From an uncultured Saprospiraceae bacterium (GTDB lineage Bacteria; Bacteroidota; Bacteroidia; Chitinophagales; Saprospiraceae), in contig CALGLU010000025.1 in NCBI GenBank assembly GCA_937959275.1, positions 1 to 64,000 on the forward strand: 64,000 nucleotides of DNA, written 5' to 3'. The notes beneath the pieces were generated by a model. That model worked only from the letters and a program-made list of their open reading frames with translations, was not told the DNA's origin and ran no database searches. Below, piece by piece: positions 39,685-49,952 of the stretch. A program made the translations under genes and the position numbers. Every line of letters begins with the position of its first letter. Within the stretch, counting starts at the first letter, position 1.

Positions 39685-40276
39685 GGGTGATTGGTTTTCC
39701 CTTTATCGATACGACATCCTGTCCTGTATGTGTAATAGAAATTTCTCCTCTAGGTAGTGTCGGAATATTTATAACTTTTTTTTGTTTAAAATAATAGTGG
39801 TACAGCATCATTTCCATGGCAGCTGGAATATTGCTATGCACTGGAAAAAATAGAGACGGCTTGGCTGTGGTGACTCTATCAAAATGTTTTTCCCAAACCG
39901 AGACTAGGCTATCATTCACTTCCATTTTAAAAATATTAGTCGTGTCTCCATTTGCTATACGCTGGTTTACATAATAATTCGGAGATAGGTCGCTGTTGAG
40001 TCTTAACTCTGCTTGGACGCCAGTGATTCGTCCCCTTTCATTTTCGCCTTGTAAAGATTTAACGATAATAGATTCATGCGTTGAGGTCACAGAGAATGTT
40101 TCTTCTCCGATCATGGATTGTCTACGGAATATTAAGAAAGCACCTTCTTCATTAATACCTTCCCAAGATGTTGTATCAGGAGTTGAGCACCCTAATGAAA
40201 CGATTAGTAATAATAAATTGAGAAGTAAATATCTCTGCCAATTGAATACTATATTAATTTCAAATTTCATAAACAT
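39575..40276 (-). CDS. Lipoprotein domain, upstream half of the frameshifted amidohydrolase
   Basis: 233 residues, lipobox VSLGC. The body ends with INWGGRTIWLDENKQLIALVN, the strand that in related long amidohydrolases leads directly into the YEEA-P-F linker. Here the frame stops (TAA, 39575-39577) after LQDSSYY, while the rest continues in the +1 frame. The sequence at the join is TCTTATTATTAAG. A one-base indel, a sequencing error or programmed +1 shift are all possible. 6 bp downstream of the VCBS gene. Confidence 0.75.
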   Translation of the reverse strand: MFMKFEINIVFNWQRYLLLNLLLLIVSLGCSTPDTTSWEGINEEGAFLIFRRQSMIGEETFSVTSTHESIIVKSLQGENERGRITGVQAELRLNSDLSPNYYVNQRIANGDTTNIFKMEVNDSLVSVWEKHFDRVTTAKPSLFFPVHSNIPAAMEMMLYHYYFKQKKVINIPTLPRGEISITHTGQDVVSIKGKPITLDRYVVEGINWGGRTIWLDENKQLIALVNLQDSSYY

Positions 40277-40282
40277 GTCGTA

Positions 40283-41395
40283 TTACTTGGTCGTCTTATT
40301 TCGATAATATCGATTAAGCTCATCAGAGTTACTTTCGATAATATCTAATTTGCCATCACCTGTTAAGTCTGCGGTCAGGATATCATAGGTAAAAGAGTCT
40401 TCTTGATTGAGTGGAATACTTTCCCAAACTGTACCTTTTTCTCTGCTCATAAACACAGCGTTGGGTTCTTTGAAATTTCCAACAACAACATCAACAAAAC
40501 CATCACCATCTAAATCGGCCACTGTTATCGAAGACGACGCACTAGAAGATGTATCAAATTCGATACTGTTTGAAAAGCTCATCTCTTCGTCTCCAAAATA
40601 AATTCTATTCGGCTCTTCTATATTTGCAGCCACGATATCTAAATAGCCATCTTTGTTGATATCTGTAATGGCAACTGATCGTGTATTATCCACGCCACTC
40701 CCATATGGGATTTTTTCAGTAAAATTCAACTGACCATCATTGAGATACACGTAATTTTGCTGTTCATCGCGATTCGCTAAGATCAAATCATTGTCTCCGT
40801 CGCCATCCATGTCAGCCACTTCAACATCAATTGTAGAATCATCTTTGGTGCCGAATCCGATGCTTTTTGAAAAATTTCCCAACCCGTCATTAAGGCATAT
40901 TTCGTTTTCCTCTCTTCTATTCGTGATTAAAATATCTTGATCTCCGTCGCTATCAATGTCAGCCACGATGATATTTCTTGAGTTTGCATTTGGTCTTCCA
41001 AAAGCTTGGGATTTCGTAAAGTTACCTGCTCCATCATTTGTAAAAATAGAATTGGGAGCCTTATCATTGCCAACTGCGATATCCAAATCTCCATCATTGT
41101 CAAAGTCAGCCAACTCTGTCGAATAGCTGGTTGCGCATTCTACCCCTAGTGGTCGAGATACTGTAAATACTCCAGAGCCACTATTAAGAAATATACGATT
41201 TTGACCTGGCCAATGTCGACCATTGGCTATGATGACATCGACATCGCCATCCTTGTCAACATCTCCAACCCCGATGGAGGCAGTGCGCTCTTGGAGTGTG
41301 CCAAAGATCATTCTGCTACTAGTCACAAATTCGGATGATTGACAGAAGATAGGCATTGTGAAAAGTATTGCAATTAGACTCAAACCGTATTTCAT
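40283..41395 (-). CDS. Secreted VCBS/FG-GAP repeat protein
   Basis: 370 residues from the ATG at 41395, signal peptide ending at FCQ. Seven repeats of ~45 residues each carry a DxDxDG calcium loop followed by DI/DV-hydrophobic strand, for example DVDKDGDVDVIIANG, DFDNDGDLDIAVGN and DLDGDGFVDVVVGN. Likely a seven-bladed propeller. No sorting domain. Probably co-transcribed with the split amidohydrolase. Confidence 0.88.
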   Translation of the reverse strand: MKYGLSLIAILFTMPIFCQSSEFVTSSRMIFGTLQERTASIGVGDVDKDGDVDVIIANGRHWPGQNRIFLNSGSGVFTVSRPLGVECATSYSTELADFDNDGDLDIAVGNDKAPNSIFTNDGAGNFTKSQAFGRPNANSRNIIVADIDSDGDQDILITNRREENEICLNDGLGNFSKSIGFGTKDDSTIDVEVADMDGDGDNDLILANRDEQQNYVYLNDGQLNFTEKIPYGSGVDNTRSVAITDINKDGYLDIVAANIEEPNRIYFGDEEMSFSNSIEFDTSSSASSSITVADLDGDGFVDVVVGNFKEPNAVFMSREKGTVWESIPLNQEDSFTYDILTADLTGDGKLDIIESNSDELNRYYRNKTTK

Positions 41396-41615
41396 AAACT
41401 CTGTATTACTTGTAAATTGAGAATTTGATTCTCTAGTATATATGATCACTGATTATTATGCTTCCCAAAATACAATTTTGTAGATGATCTATACGAATGT
41501 TTAAGGAGATGTCACTCCGTGCATTCGTTGGACTCCGATTCAATGAAATGATAGTTGAGTAAATGCCTTTTGGTTGGGAGACTAACAGCGGCATTGATGC
41601 TGCAAAGATACCCAC

Positions 41616-42743
41616 TTAAGGCTTCAATGTCTCTCGAAAATACCGGAGCCAGTTTTGACCTAGTATTTTTTCAATATCTCCTGTACTAAAGCCTCGTTTG
41701 TCTAAAAGCCTAGCCACATGTCGATACCGGTCTGGCGTATCCAGTTCTGGAATCCACGGCGGCCATTGTACTTTATAAGATGGTTTGAAGCGTTTCAATC
41801 GTGGCAAGAACCAATTTTGATGAGACGCTCCAGTTGCTTTCAATCCTTGTACTGCAAAGTCCGCAGCCAAGCCAACGTGGTCAATGCCGCCAACCTTAAC
41901 TGCATGTTCGATATGATCAACATAGCTTTCTAAAGTTGTGTCTGTCCCAAGATTTGGTCCTATCATATAGCCCAAACAAATAATGCCTATGACGCCACCT
42001 TTGTCTGCCATCGCTTTAATCTGCTCATCCGTTTTAGCACGAGGATGATTTTTATGTAGGGCTTCACACATCGAGTGATTAATCGAAGCTCCCGATTTAC
42101 TAAATTTGATACCATCGTTAGTTGTCTCTGGACCGCAATGAGAGAGGTCAATAATAATTCCTAATTCATTCATCCGCTCTACAGCTGCAATACCGAAGTC
42201 AGACAATCCTGAATTCGTGCGCTCTGTGCAACCGTCACCCAGTAAGTTTCTATGATTATACGTCAACTGCATCCATCGTGTTCCTGCTTGATACAGAATA
42301 TCCAAATGATCGAGAGATTGCTCTATCATCGACGTGTTCTGAAAACCGAGTAGCACGGCAACCTTGCCTTCTTTTTTGGCTGTTATAAAATCCTCTGCGC
42401 TGGTTGCGTAAATTAATTTGTCAGGATTATCCTTTATCCGCACCTGCCATTCCGCCAAATTCGTTAATGCTCTTGTCAGACTACCTGAGTCCAAAGACGC
42501 ATTGAATCCCGTATAACCAGATTTCTCCAAAGCGTTAAAAGAATCTTGATCCCAATTGCGAGTAATGACAATACCGTCGATCACAATGGCTTCATTGTAG
42601 ATGGCTTCAATATCTCGATTTGATGTTGCAGTTTTGTTTGTCATTGGATTGCCAACACTTGCTGCACATCCGCTCAACATTTTAGCTGGGAATAATGCCC
42701 CAAGTGGCAACAGTTTGACAAAATGTCTTCTTTTGAATCGCAT
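41616..42743 (-). CDS. M19 membrane-dipeptidase homologue without the usual zinc ligands
   Basis: 375 residues. Twin-arginine RRHFVK (5-10) and lipobox LSGC (Cys26) suggest a Tat-exported lipoprotein. The TIM-barrel of M19 is clear (LDILYQAGTRWMQLTYNHRN, DLSHCGPETT, HSMCEALHKNHPRAKTDEQIKAMADKGGVIGI, GGIDHVGLAADF). However, the first-strand HxD is I58-V-I60 and the bridging Glu is Gln135 (GFQNTS), so the di-zinc site is incomplete. A recognised M19 subgroup shows this pattern. Function uncertain. Confidence 0.85.
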   Translation of the reverse strand: MRFKRRHFVKLLPLGALFPAKMLSGCAASVGNPMTNKTATSNRDIEAIYNEAIVIDGIVITRNWDQDSFNALEKSGYTGFNASLDSGSLTRALTNLAEWQVRIKDNPDKLIYATSAEDFITAKKEGKVAVLLGFQNTSMIEQSLDHLDILYQAGTRWMQLTYNHRNLLGDGCTERTNSGLSDFGIAAVERMNELGIIIDLSHCGPETTNDGIKFSKSGASINHSMCEALHKNHPRAKTDEQIKAMADKGGVIGIICLGYMIGPNLGTDTTLESYVDHIEHAVKVGGIDHVGLAADFAVQGLKATGASHQNWFLPRLKRFKPSYKVQWPPWIPELDTPDRYRHVARLLDKRGFSTGDIEKILGQNWLRYFRETLKP

Positions 42744-42812
42744 GCTTGATTATTGTTGAATAAATATAATTATTTCTTCATTGGGTCTTGATCTCATGTC
42801 ATTTAGATCTGA

Positions 42813-42820
42813 CAAAAGTA
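42813..42820 (-). promoter_or_regulatory. -7 element (TACTTTTG) of the M19 gene
   Basis: Fits TANNTTTG on the minus strand, about 70 nt before the ATG at 42743. No clear TTG partner. Confidence 0.35.
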
Positions 42821-42925
42821 TGTCTGTGCATTTGGCCGATTGGTGAATATTCCACTTGGGCCATTAATGAATTTTGCTTAAGCTAGCCAGAATTGTTTGA
42901 CTCAAAACTTTAAAATTCTCTTGTC

Positions 42926-42961
42926 ATAAAAAAGATGGCCCTCGAGCTAGGAGGACCATCT
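42926..42961 (-). terminator. Terminator of the LamG gene
   Basis: On the minus strand AGATGG-T-CCTC / GAGG-C-CCATCT form an 11-bp stem with one mismatch and a 7-nt loop, followed by TTTTTTATG. It lies 33 nt after the stop at 42994. Confidence 0.85.
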
Positions 42962-42993
42962 GCAAACACATATTTTTTTAAGGATATAAAAGG

Positions 42994-45900
42994 CTAATCT
43001 AGAGATTCACTGGATTGTCTAAGGGTGCTTCCGCAGCCATCGATGTAGGCGTGGAATATGGCTCCAAGCCTAACTTCGAAATTTTCTAACAAGTCAATAC
43101 TTGTAGCCGCATCATACTCAACTTCTGCTGGTGAGAGAATCGTCTGGTCCGATGAAATATAGTCACCAGATTCATATTCAATATTTGTTGATTGTGTGCC
43201 GCTTAGGTCGAGCACAGGTGGACAAAGGTTAGGAGCACAAGCGATTATATTTTGTCCAGACGTCCAGTTCGATGAGCAATTTGGTCCCAAAGTGAAATTT
43301 GTGAGAACCCCATTATGACTATTCGCCTTATCGATTAAGGTCGTATTCGTGCTATTTGGAACACAAGCACTTGCATCATTGAAATCGTAGTAAGCAACTA
43401 ATCCTGATTCTGTTCCTGCATAAGGTGCTGTCATAGAGGCTGCAATCTCGGCTTCACTTAAGGTTTTATTCCAAACAGCAACTTCATCTATCATGCCGTC
43501 GAAAGCATTGCCTTGAACTTCCCATCCTTGCACCCCTATGAAGAAAGGGTTTGTATCGCCGCCATATAAGCTTGACATAGCGTAAGTTGATGTTGCATCA
43601 ACGACTCCGTTAATATAAAAAGTGGCGACAGGAGAAGTTCCTGATTGATCCACTGAAACAGCGACATGAGTCCATTCATTCAAAGGGATTCCTGTGTTAC
43701 TTAATTTCCATTGACCAGACTCATTAGCTCCATCTAAATAAAGAGCTAGTCTTCTTGACGTTGACCAGACTGCGAACAAATAGGCTGAATTACCGACATT
43801 ACCACTTCCTTTTGATACAATGTTCTTAATAGTCTGAGGCGTTGATGGATTGACCCACGCTTCGAAAGCAAAGTCTCCATCTGTCAGATTGAAATCTGGA
43901 TGGTGAGGTACTGATACATAATCAGGTGTACCTTCCTTATCAAAATCCAATGCAGAATCTCTCAAATTTGGACATTCATCTATACAATCGTCTAACCTGT
44001 CACGATCAGCGTCAATAGAATTTGGACAAGTATCTGGAGAGTCGCAAGCATCACCTATTCCGTCGCCATCCGAATCGAAATTTCGACCCGAATGCCAATT
44101 GGATTCATCGCCCATTAATTCAAATGCCAATAATGTTCCATCTAATCCATTTGGTCCTTTGTCATATAGTGTTGTCATTCCAACATTGTTGACCAGTGCT
44201 GGGGCATCATTAAAATCATAGTACGCAACTAGAGAACTATTTGGGGCTATTGGTATTTCCATAGATTCAATAATTTCTTTACCAGTCAATTCCTTGTTCC
44301 AAATTATTACATCATCTATTCTGCCATCCCAGCCACCATAGCCTACACCAAATTTTCCAATATTTAATGGTTCCATGCTATTGTTTAGTGGTAGGTTATT
44401 ACCATATATTTTAGATGGGCCATCAACCTTACCATTTAAATAAAATGTAGCTGTAGTATCTATTTTATTAAAACTTACAGCAACATGGCTCCACTTATTT
44501 AAAGGTACTTGTGATTTACCCATTTGGATTTCTCCTTTTATATTTAGAGCCAATCTTCGATTAAGATAATCATATGGGGAAAAAAATAATTCGAATGAAT
44601 AATCTGTAGTATTATTCCGACCATGACCTTTGCAAACAATTGCGTTGAAGTCATTAGCAGGGGTCGGATAAATCCATGCTTCTATGGTGAAGTTAGCATT
44701 CAGTAAATTAAATGCATTATCGTGTTCCACTTCTACGACGTTGCCCTCTGGACCGAAAAAATCCAAAGATGTATCTAAATCATTTGGGCATAAATCAGCG
44801 CAGTCTTGGATACCATCACCATCAGAATCAGTTGAATTTAAAGAGCATGCATATAAACTTGGATTACACGCATCTCCAATCCCATCGCCATTGCTATCTA
44901 TATTTCTAGCAATCGTAAAGTTTGAGTTACATCCATTATATCCAAAATTGGATAAATTTCCAATAAGAGCGTTTGGTCCTAAATCGTTTATGGTAATAAT
45001 TGGAGTATTACCGCAAGGGACCGGACCATTAAAATCATAATGAACGATAAGTCCTGGTTCATTACCTAAGAGAGGCGCTGACATGAGTTCAAGTCTTGAA
45101 TCAAAAATATCAGAATCCCACATTGAAAAATTATCCATTTTACCTTCAAAGTATTTAATATTGCCATTTAGGTCCCAGCCAGCACCCAAAAATGTACCAA
45201 TAGTATTGACTGGTATTTCTCCAGAATAGGTGTCGCCATCTGCAGCTGTATTGTTTATGACGAAACCAACAGTGTAGTAATTCACTCCTCCAATATTGAC
45301 ATGGGTTACTGTTACCAATACATGATTCCATTCAAAAGGCACTACGATTGGGTCACTTTCAATAAGTGTTGAAAATCCAATTAGAAATTGAATTTTTTGA
45401 TTATGAATGGCTATACCATAATTCCCGAGTGATCCAAAAAATAGCTGTTGGTTAGAAGTATTGCTATTAGGCAAGATATCAAAGCTGAAACTTGCATCTT
45501 GATTATTGATGTTATATAAATAATTATTTGATATTCTGATAAAATCATCAGACCCATCAAAATCAATAGCTGTATCAGCCGTATTTGGACAAAGATCAAT
45601 GCAATTGGAATATCCATCCAAATCAGAATCAAAAGAAATGCAGCTCAAAGTCTCACAATCATCACCAATCCCATCGTTATTACTGTCATTGTGTCTTGTA
45701 ACAGACCAGTTTGATAAACAACTATGGCCCAAATCAAAGTTGACTAACATGCCATTAAACGCGCTAGGGCCTCTATCTTGCAATATTTTATTATTTACAT
45801 TTGAGATACAAGGTTCATAGTCATTGAAATCATAATATGCAATAAGATCTGGCTCTGCGCCTGACAAAGGAGCTTGCATCGTCGCTTTGATCTCTTCTAT

Positions 45901-48588
45901 TTTTAAGGCTCGATCCCATATGATGATATCGTCTATTGAACCATTAAATGAATTATGAACGTTATTCTGATAACCTTCTCTTCCTATAAAGAAAGACTGA
46001 GAATCATTATTGTACCCAATCGAATTTGTATAATTAACTACATTGTCAAGTATACCATTGATATAAAAGTTTACGGTTTGGCTGTGATAGTCAAAAGTTA
46101 CGGCCACATGACTCCAGCGATCGAGCCTAACTATTGATTGTGAATATGCCCATTCCCCTGACAAATACAATCCCAATTTGCCTTCATATTCTGTCTCGTC
46201 TTCAGCCCAGATTCTCAATATATATTGTGTGGCACTACCTTCACTAGCTCCAAATCCTTTAGATACAATGGTTTTATGATTATCATGATTAGGTTTAACC
46301 CATGCTTCAATTGTAAAATCTCCATCCACAAAATTTAATTTCGCATCATGGTCAACGTGCACATAAGGGTTAAAAAGCCAGTCAGTTTGATCTGGCTCAA
46401 CAGGATCGAAATTGAGAGAAGCATTGAGCTCATCGGGACATAGGTCAACACAATCCAGGATCTTATCACTATCAGAGTCAGTATTAGGACCTAACGGACA
46501 ATCATCATCCTTATTGAGAATTGTATCGCAGTCATCATCGTTTAGACTAGTTTGATTCGGACATGGATCTATACTATCTGGGACACCATCACAATCGCTG
46601 TCGGCGGGGAAACTCCCAGGGCCATTAAATGCAACTGAGAAAAAACAGATAGAGCTTTCATCCTCAAATTGAGGATCTATAGGGTTGCCAGAATAACACC
46701 TAGGGTACACTAAAACTTTAATGTCATTATAGTTGTCATTAATTGTGTTTTTTGTGATCAATAAGGTTTTTGTAACTGAACTGCCAGGTCCAATATCAGC
46801 AAATTGAGCATAAGGAGCAGCGGGATTTTGGGTGTTAATTTGTAAACCCAAATTATTGCTGTTTTGAATTGTGATATCAAAACTTCTCATTTGACTCCCT
46901 TCATTTCTTACAGTTATAGGAATATTATATTGTGTACCACTTATGTTGCCTTGTGTGAAATTTTTACACTCCGAATTATTAATATCAAAAAAGACAAAGG
47001 GTTGGTCTAATCGCAAGCCTCCTTCATAAGCGCAAGACGTTTCGGTACCCTGGTTTAATTTAAAGATAGGTGTTCCATATGTGGGATTTGTGCCAATAGA
47101 TATGTCAAATTTATCTATTACACCAGAGTAGTTGTCGTTATCATCAAGATCAAAGCTTATTTCTGTTGTCTGGTTGTTTGTAGACGTAATTTCAGAGCCA
47201 ACAGTTTTATTCCATTGGAAAAACCCTCCAAAAGATACTCCATTTCCGGCCACCTCAAAAACAGCGTCTATAGCTGCACCTGCCTCATAAGCCATTTGAA
47301 AGCTACTTGTGTGAGATGCATTTACAGTTACTGTTTCTGTTTGGCCAAATGCTCCAGCAGCCGCATCAAATTGTATAGGCTTAGGATAAACAGCGTTTTC
47401 TAAATCTTTTTCATATTCATCTAAAACATTTTGCCACACTTGGGCTTGGCTATATGCTCTGTTTCTCATGATAGCTGGATTAGAGACATCATCCGCTATA
47501 GCTAACTGCGCTTGGATATCAGATCGAATAAATGATTCTGAGTAAATAAATTCTGTAGCAGAGTTTTCATCTGGTAAATACACCATGCCGCATTCAATCC
47601 TTACAGTGCAATTTGAGGAATTAAGCTGTACATAGTCATAAAAGCCATATTTTATTTTCTGTCCTATTCCTGCAAACACCGTTTCCCCATTAGTCTCTAT
47701 ATTTTGTTTTACTTCTACACATTCTTCAATCGTGGACTCATCTATTTGTGTGCCAGTTATACTAAAAGATCCTGTCACTGCTATTGTAGATTGAATTGAG
47801 GCATCTACAACTATTACTCCAGTTGATCCTTCAAAACCAACCTTCGCACTCAAATAGCCGCCGGCTCCATTTGACGTTTCAATGTAAGTAGATGTAGCTC
47901 TACAGGTTGTTTGACCAGAAGAGTATGTTGCAGAACTCTCATCTCCTGGCGGCTGCTGTAGGATTAGGTACGGAATATTTGGTGTTGTTAATTCACCCAA
48001 TATTGGCACCTCATTATTAACAATACCCGTAGCCACCATTGGGAAAAAAGCCTTTGAAACAGGGGTGTTATTAGAATATAATATTATTGTCAACATCGCT
48101 TTTGCAGAACCTTTAGGTGGAGTGAATGTAATATAATCTGTATTTTGACACGGGGCAACGCAGAATATATTAGAGATACCTGTAATATTAAACGAATTCT
48201 CATTTGGACTACCGTAGTCATCTGTATAGTTAACTTCATAGCCTGTCACATCATTTTGCGCGTTAGAATTGCGGACCAATTGAAAAGTTGTTTGAACTCC
48301 TTGCTCTACAACGTGATGTAGATCCAAAGGTGCATTCATTGCCTCAGCCTCACATGAAAACGGAGAAAGGCAGTGCTTTACTCCATATCCAGTATTACCG
48401 CATACTTGATCAGGAAATTTGTCAACAAAATAACGGAAAGAACCAAAACTATAAGTACCGGATTGGAAATTTTGACTATGAACAGTCTGAACAGAAAATG
48501 AACACAAAAATAGTACTACAAAGAATAACGACGAATTACATTTTTTTTTGTGTGGTTTTAAGGAGACGTTTAAGTGAAGAGTTTTCAT
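42994..48588 (-). CDS. Giant secreted protein with four LamG modules and TSP3-like calcium repeats
   Basis: 1864 residues from the ATG at 48588 (frame open to 48660). Signal peptide ends near VQTVHSQ. The first ~690 residues are strand-rich and unrecognised. Then four LamG (concanavalin-like) modules follow at about 720-1000, 1010-1270, 1275-1540 and 1545-1775, each with FTIEAW-type, W(S/T)HVAV and YYDFN motifs, separated by DSDGDGI-DxxDxCP thrombospondin-3-like calcium loops. The C-terminus (SGDYISSDQTILSPAEVEYDAATSIDLLENFEVRLGAIFHAYIDGCG) matches the 3-coathanger-type domain. Probable carbohydrate- or surface-binding protein. Confidence 0.88.
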   Translation of the reverse strand: MKTLHLNVSLKPHKKKCNSSLFFVVLFLCSFSVQTVHSQNFQSGTYSFGSFRYFVDKFPDQVCGNTGYGVKHCLSPFSCEAEAMNAPLDLHHVVEQGVQTTFQLVRNSNAQNDVTGYEVNYTDDYGSPNENSFNITGISNIFCVAPCQNTDYITFTPPKGSAKAMLTIILYSNNTPVSKAFFPMVATGIVNNEVPILGELTTPNIPYLILQQPPGDESSATYSSGQTTCRATSTYIETSNGAGGYLSAKVGFEGSTGVIVVDASIQSTIAVTGSFSITGTQIDESTIEECVEVKQNIETNGETVFAGIGQKIKYGFYDYVQLNSSNCTVRIECGMVYLPDENSATEFIYSESFIRSDIQAQLAIADDVSNPAIMRNRAYSQAQVWQNVLDEYEKDLENAVYPKPIQFDAAAGAFGQTETVTVNASHTSSFQMAYEAGAAIDAVFEVAGNGVSFGGFFQWNKTVGSEITSTNNQTTEISFDLDDNDNYSGVIDKFDISIGTNPTYGTPIFKLNQGTETSCAYEGGLRLDQPFVFFDINNSECKNFTQGNISGTQYNIPITVRNEGSQMRSFDITIQNSNNLGLQINTQNPAAPYAQFADIGPGSSVTKTLLITKNTINDNYNDIKVLVYPRCYSGNPIDPQFEDESSICFFSVAFNGPGSFPADSDCDGVPDSIDPCPNQTSLNDDDCDTILNKDDDCPLGPNTDSDSDKILDCVDLCPDELNASLNFDPVEPDQTDWLFNPYVHVDHDAKLNFVDGDFTIEAWVKPNHDNHKTIVSKGFGASEGSATQYILRIWAEDETEYEGKLGLYLSGEWAYSQSIVRLDRWSHVAVTFDYHSQTVNFYINGILDNVVNYTNSIGYNNDSQSFFIGREGYQNNVHNSFNGSIDDIIIWDRALKIEEIKATMQAPLSGAEPDLIAYYDFNDYEPCISNVNNKILQDRGPSAFNGMLVNFDLGHSCLSNWSVTRHNDSNNDGIGDDCETLSCISFDSDLDGYSNCIDLCPNTADTAIDFDGSDDFIRISNNYLYNINNQDASFSFDILPNSNTSNQQLFFGSLGNYGIAIHNQKIQFLIGFSTLIESDPIVVPFEWNHVLVTVTHVNIGGVNYYTVGFVINNTAADGDTYSGEIPVNTIGTFLGAGWDLNGNIKYFEGKMDNFSMWDSDIFDSRLELMSAPLLGNEPGLIVHYDFNGPVPCGNTPIITINDLGPNALIGNLSNFGYNGCNSNFTIARNIDSNGDGIGDACNPSLYACSLNSTDSDGDGIQDCADLCPNDLDTSLDFFGPEGNVVEVEHDNAFNLLNANFTIEAWIYPTPANDFNAIVCKGHGRNNTTDYSFELFFSPYDYLNRRLALNIKGEIQMGKSQVPLNKWSHVAVSFNKIDTTATFYLNGKVDGPSKIYGNNLPLNNSMEPLNIGKFGVGYGGWDGRIDDVIIWNKELTGKEIIESMEIPIAPNSSLVAYYDFNDAPALVNNVGMTTLYDKGPNGLDGTLLAFELMGDESNWHSGRNFDSDGDGIGDACDSPDTCPNSIDADRDRLDDCIDECPNLRDSALDFDKEGTPDYVSVPHHPDFNLTDGDFAFEAWVNPSTPQTIKNIVSKGSGNVGNSAYLFAVWSTSRRLALYLDGANESGQWKLSNTGIPLNEWTHVAVSVDQSGTSPVATFYINGVVDATSTYAMSSLYGGDTNPFFIGVQGWEVQGNAFDGMIDEVAVWNKTLSEAEIAASMTAPYAGTESGLVAYYDFNDASACVPNSTNTTLIDKANSHNGVLTNFTLGPNCSSNWTSGQNIIACAPNLCPPVLDLSGTQSTNIEYESGDYISSDQTILSPAEVEYDAATSIDLLENFEVRLGAIFHAYIDGCGSTLRQSSESLD

Positions 48589-48660
48589 TATGTAATAGTT
48601 TGGGTTATTGATTTTTTTTAGTGATACATTCAGCATTGTCATTAAGTGATTCTTATTCAT

Positions 48661-49027
48661 GGGTATAAGGTTATGGTTAGAAGTTTATTTATATAAGGTT
48701 TTCATTTTTCATAAGGCAATTGTATCTGGCTAGCTATGTACAAGCCAACACAATGTGTCGCTACGTATCCTATAATTCGGTTACACCCTATTGTAACTGT
48801 ATCACCAAGGAATGGAAGTGCTCTGCTGTGACCTAGTGGTCAACTACGGAATCGTTCGTCTTGCTGGACAAGCTCCCAATTGGAGTGAAGTTGGGAGATT
48901 GTGTCACATCTTGGATTTGTCTTTTATTCTAGGAGTTATCCTCACCGACTATGCGCATAATGTTATTATTTTGAAATAAGTATACATACTCATGGAACTA
49001 GTGTTGGATTAACTCAATCTTACAGTA
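48661..49027. other. Intergenic region between the LamG and YadA-like genes
   Basis: No gene. Holds small inverted repeats: TGACC-TAGT-GGTCA (48829-48842), GTTAC...GTAAC near 48780-48797, and CTCCCAATTGGAG near 48873, which on the minus strand precedes CTTG in a layout faintly like the palindromic promoters at 49908 and 58490. No convincing -7 element. Confidence 0.4.
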
Positions 49028-49735
49028 TTAAAATAAATCTTGCCAGCCAAGGGTTCCTCTGCACACTCTTAACATTCTGCCTGCTCCAGCAGGAGACATC
49101 CATAATTTTCCTATTTCAGTATCAACTGTACACCCTGGGTCTGCAGTTGTTGGTTTTATTTGTAAAATGTCTTCTACAAATAAATCACCATTTATCGTAA
49201 CTTCTTCTAAAGCAAAATCTCCTCTGATCAGTGCGTTAGTTCGTTCATCATTAGCGATGTAAAGTTGATTACTGCCTTGCTCATTTTCCCCAGCTTCATG
49301 GCCAATAAATACATTCAAATCGCCACTTGAACTTGCTCCTGCTTGAGTGCCAATAAATGTGTTTTGCGTGCCTGCATTATCTTGGCCAGTTTGGTACCCT
49401 ACATAGACATTAGCAGAACCAGAAGTAATATTGGAACCTGCATTTGTTCCTATAAAGGTATTAAGGGATCCGGAGGTTAATAATCCTCCAGCAGACGATC
49501 CAAATAGAGAATTATTATTTGTAGTGGCTAGGTTTATGCCTGCTTCTCGACCCATTATCGTATTACTATTATTGGGACCTAAATTCAAATGCATCACACC
49601 GTTGGCATTAGTTGTAATTTCCATGAATCTTTGCCCGCTCAATTGAGTGATCATGCAAAAACATAATACAGCGCAACATAGGCTGAGTAATCTTGTCTGT
49701 TTGCCCGAGAGCTGTTGAACACATAAAGTTTTCAT
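49028..49735 (-). CDS. Secreted YadA-head-like repeat protein
   Basis: 235 residues, signal peptide ending at TQLSGQ. Residues ~55-165 contain tandem repeats of the type NTFIGTNAG, SANVYVGYQTG, NTFIGTQAG, LNVFIGHEAG, the left-handed beta-roll motif of YadA-like trimeric adhesin heads. A C-terminal ~60-residue part with two Cys (PGCTVDTEIGKLW, LRVCRG) resembles the ends of Bacteroidota tail-fibre-like surface proteins. Shares its promoter design with the gene at 55217-58396. Confidence 0.8.
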   Translation of the reverse strand: MKTLCVQQLSGKQTRLLSLCCAVLCFCMITQLSGQRFMEITTNANGVMHLNLGPNNSNTIMGREAGINLATTNNNSLFGSSAGGLLTSGSLNTFIGTNAGSNITSGSANVYVGYQTGQDNAGTQNTFIGTQAGASSSGDLNVFIGHEAGENEQGSNQLYIANDERTNALIRGDFALEEVTINGDLFVEDILQIKPTTADPGCTVDTEIGKLWMSPAGAGRMLRVCRGTLGWQDLF

Positions 49736-49907
49736 TGTTTAAAAGTTTAAGGTTTAAAAAATACAGAGGTATATAAGGTTAAGAGAGATTTATATTCACG
49801 ATAGTGTAGCATGGCGTTGATAGACGTTTTGTTTACAATTAGGGTTTACTATTAAATAAGGCGTTTGTGTCAATACTATAAGATTGAAGCACATGTTTGA
49901 CTTGCCT

Positions 49908-49952
49908 CAAATATAGAAACGGAAAATATGCTGTGCAATCCCCCAAATGGGG
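49908..49952 (-). promoter_or_regulatory. Palindrome-linked promoter of the YadA-like gene
   Basis: Minus strand: CCCCATTTGGGGG, then ATTG with TTG at 49936-49938, a 20-nt spacer and TATATTTG at 49908-49915. The same arrangement, with the same distances, precedes the gene at 55217-58396. The leader would be about 170 nt. Confidence 0.7.
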
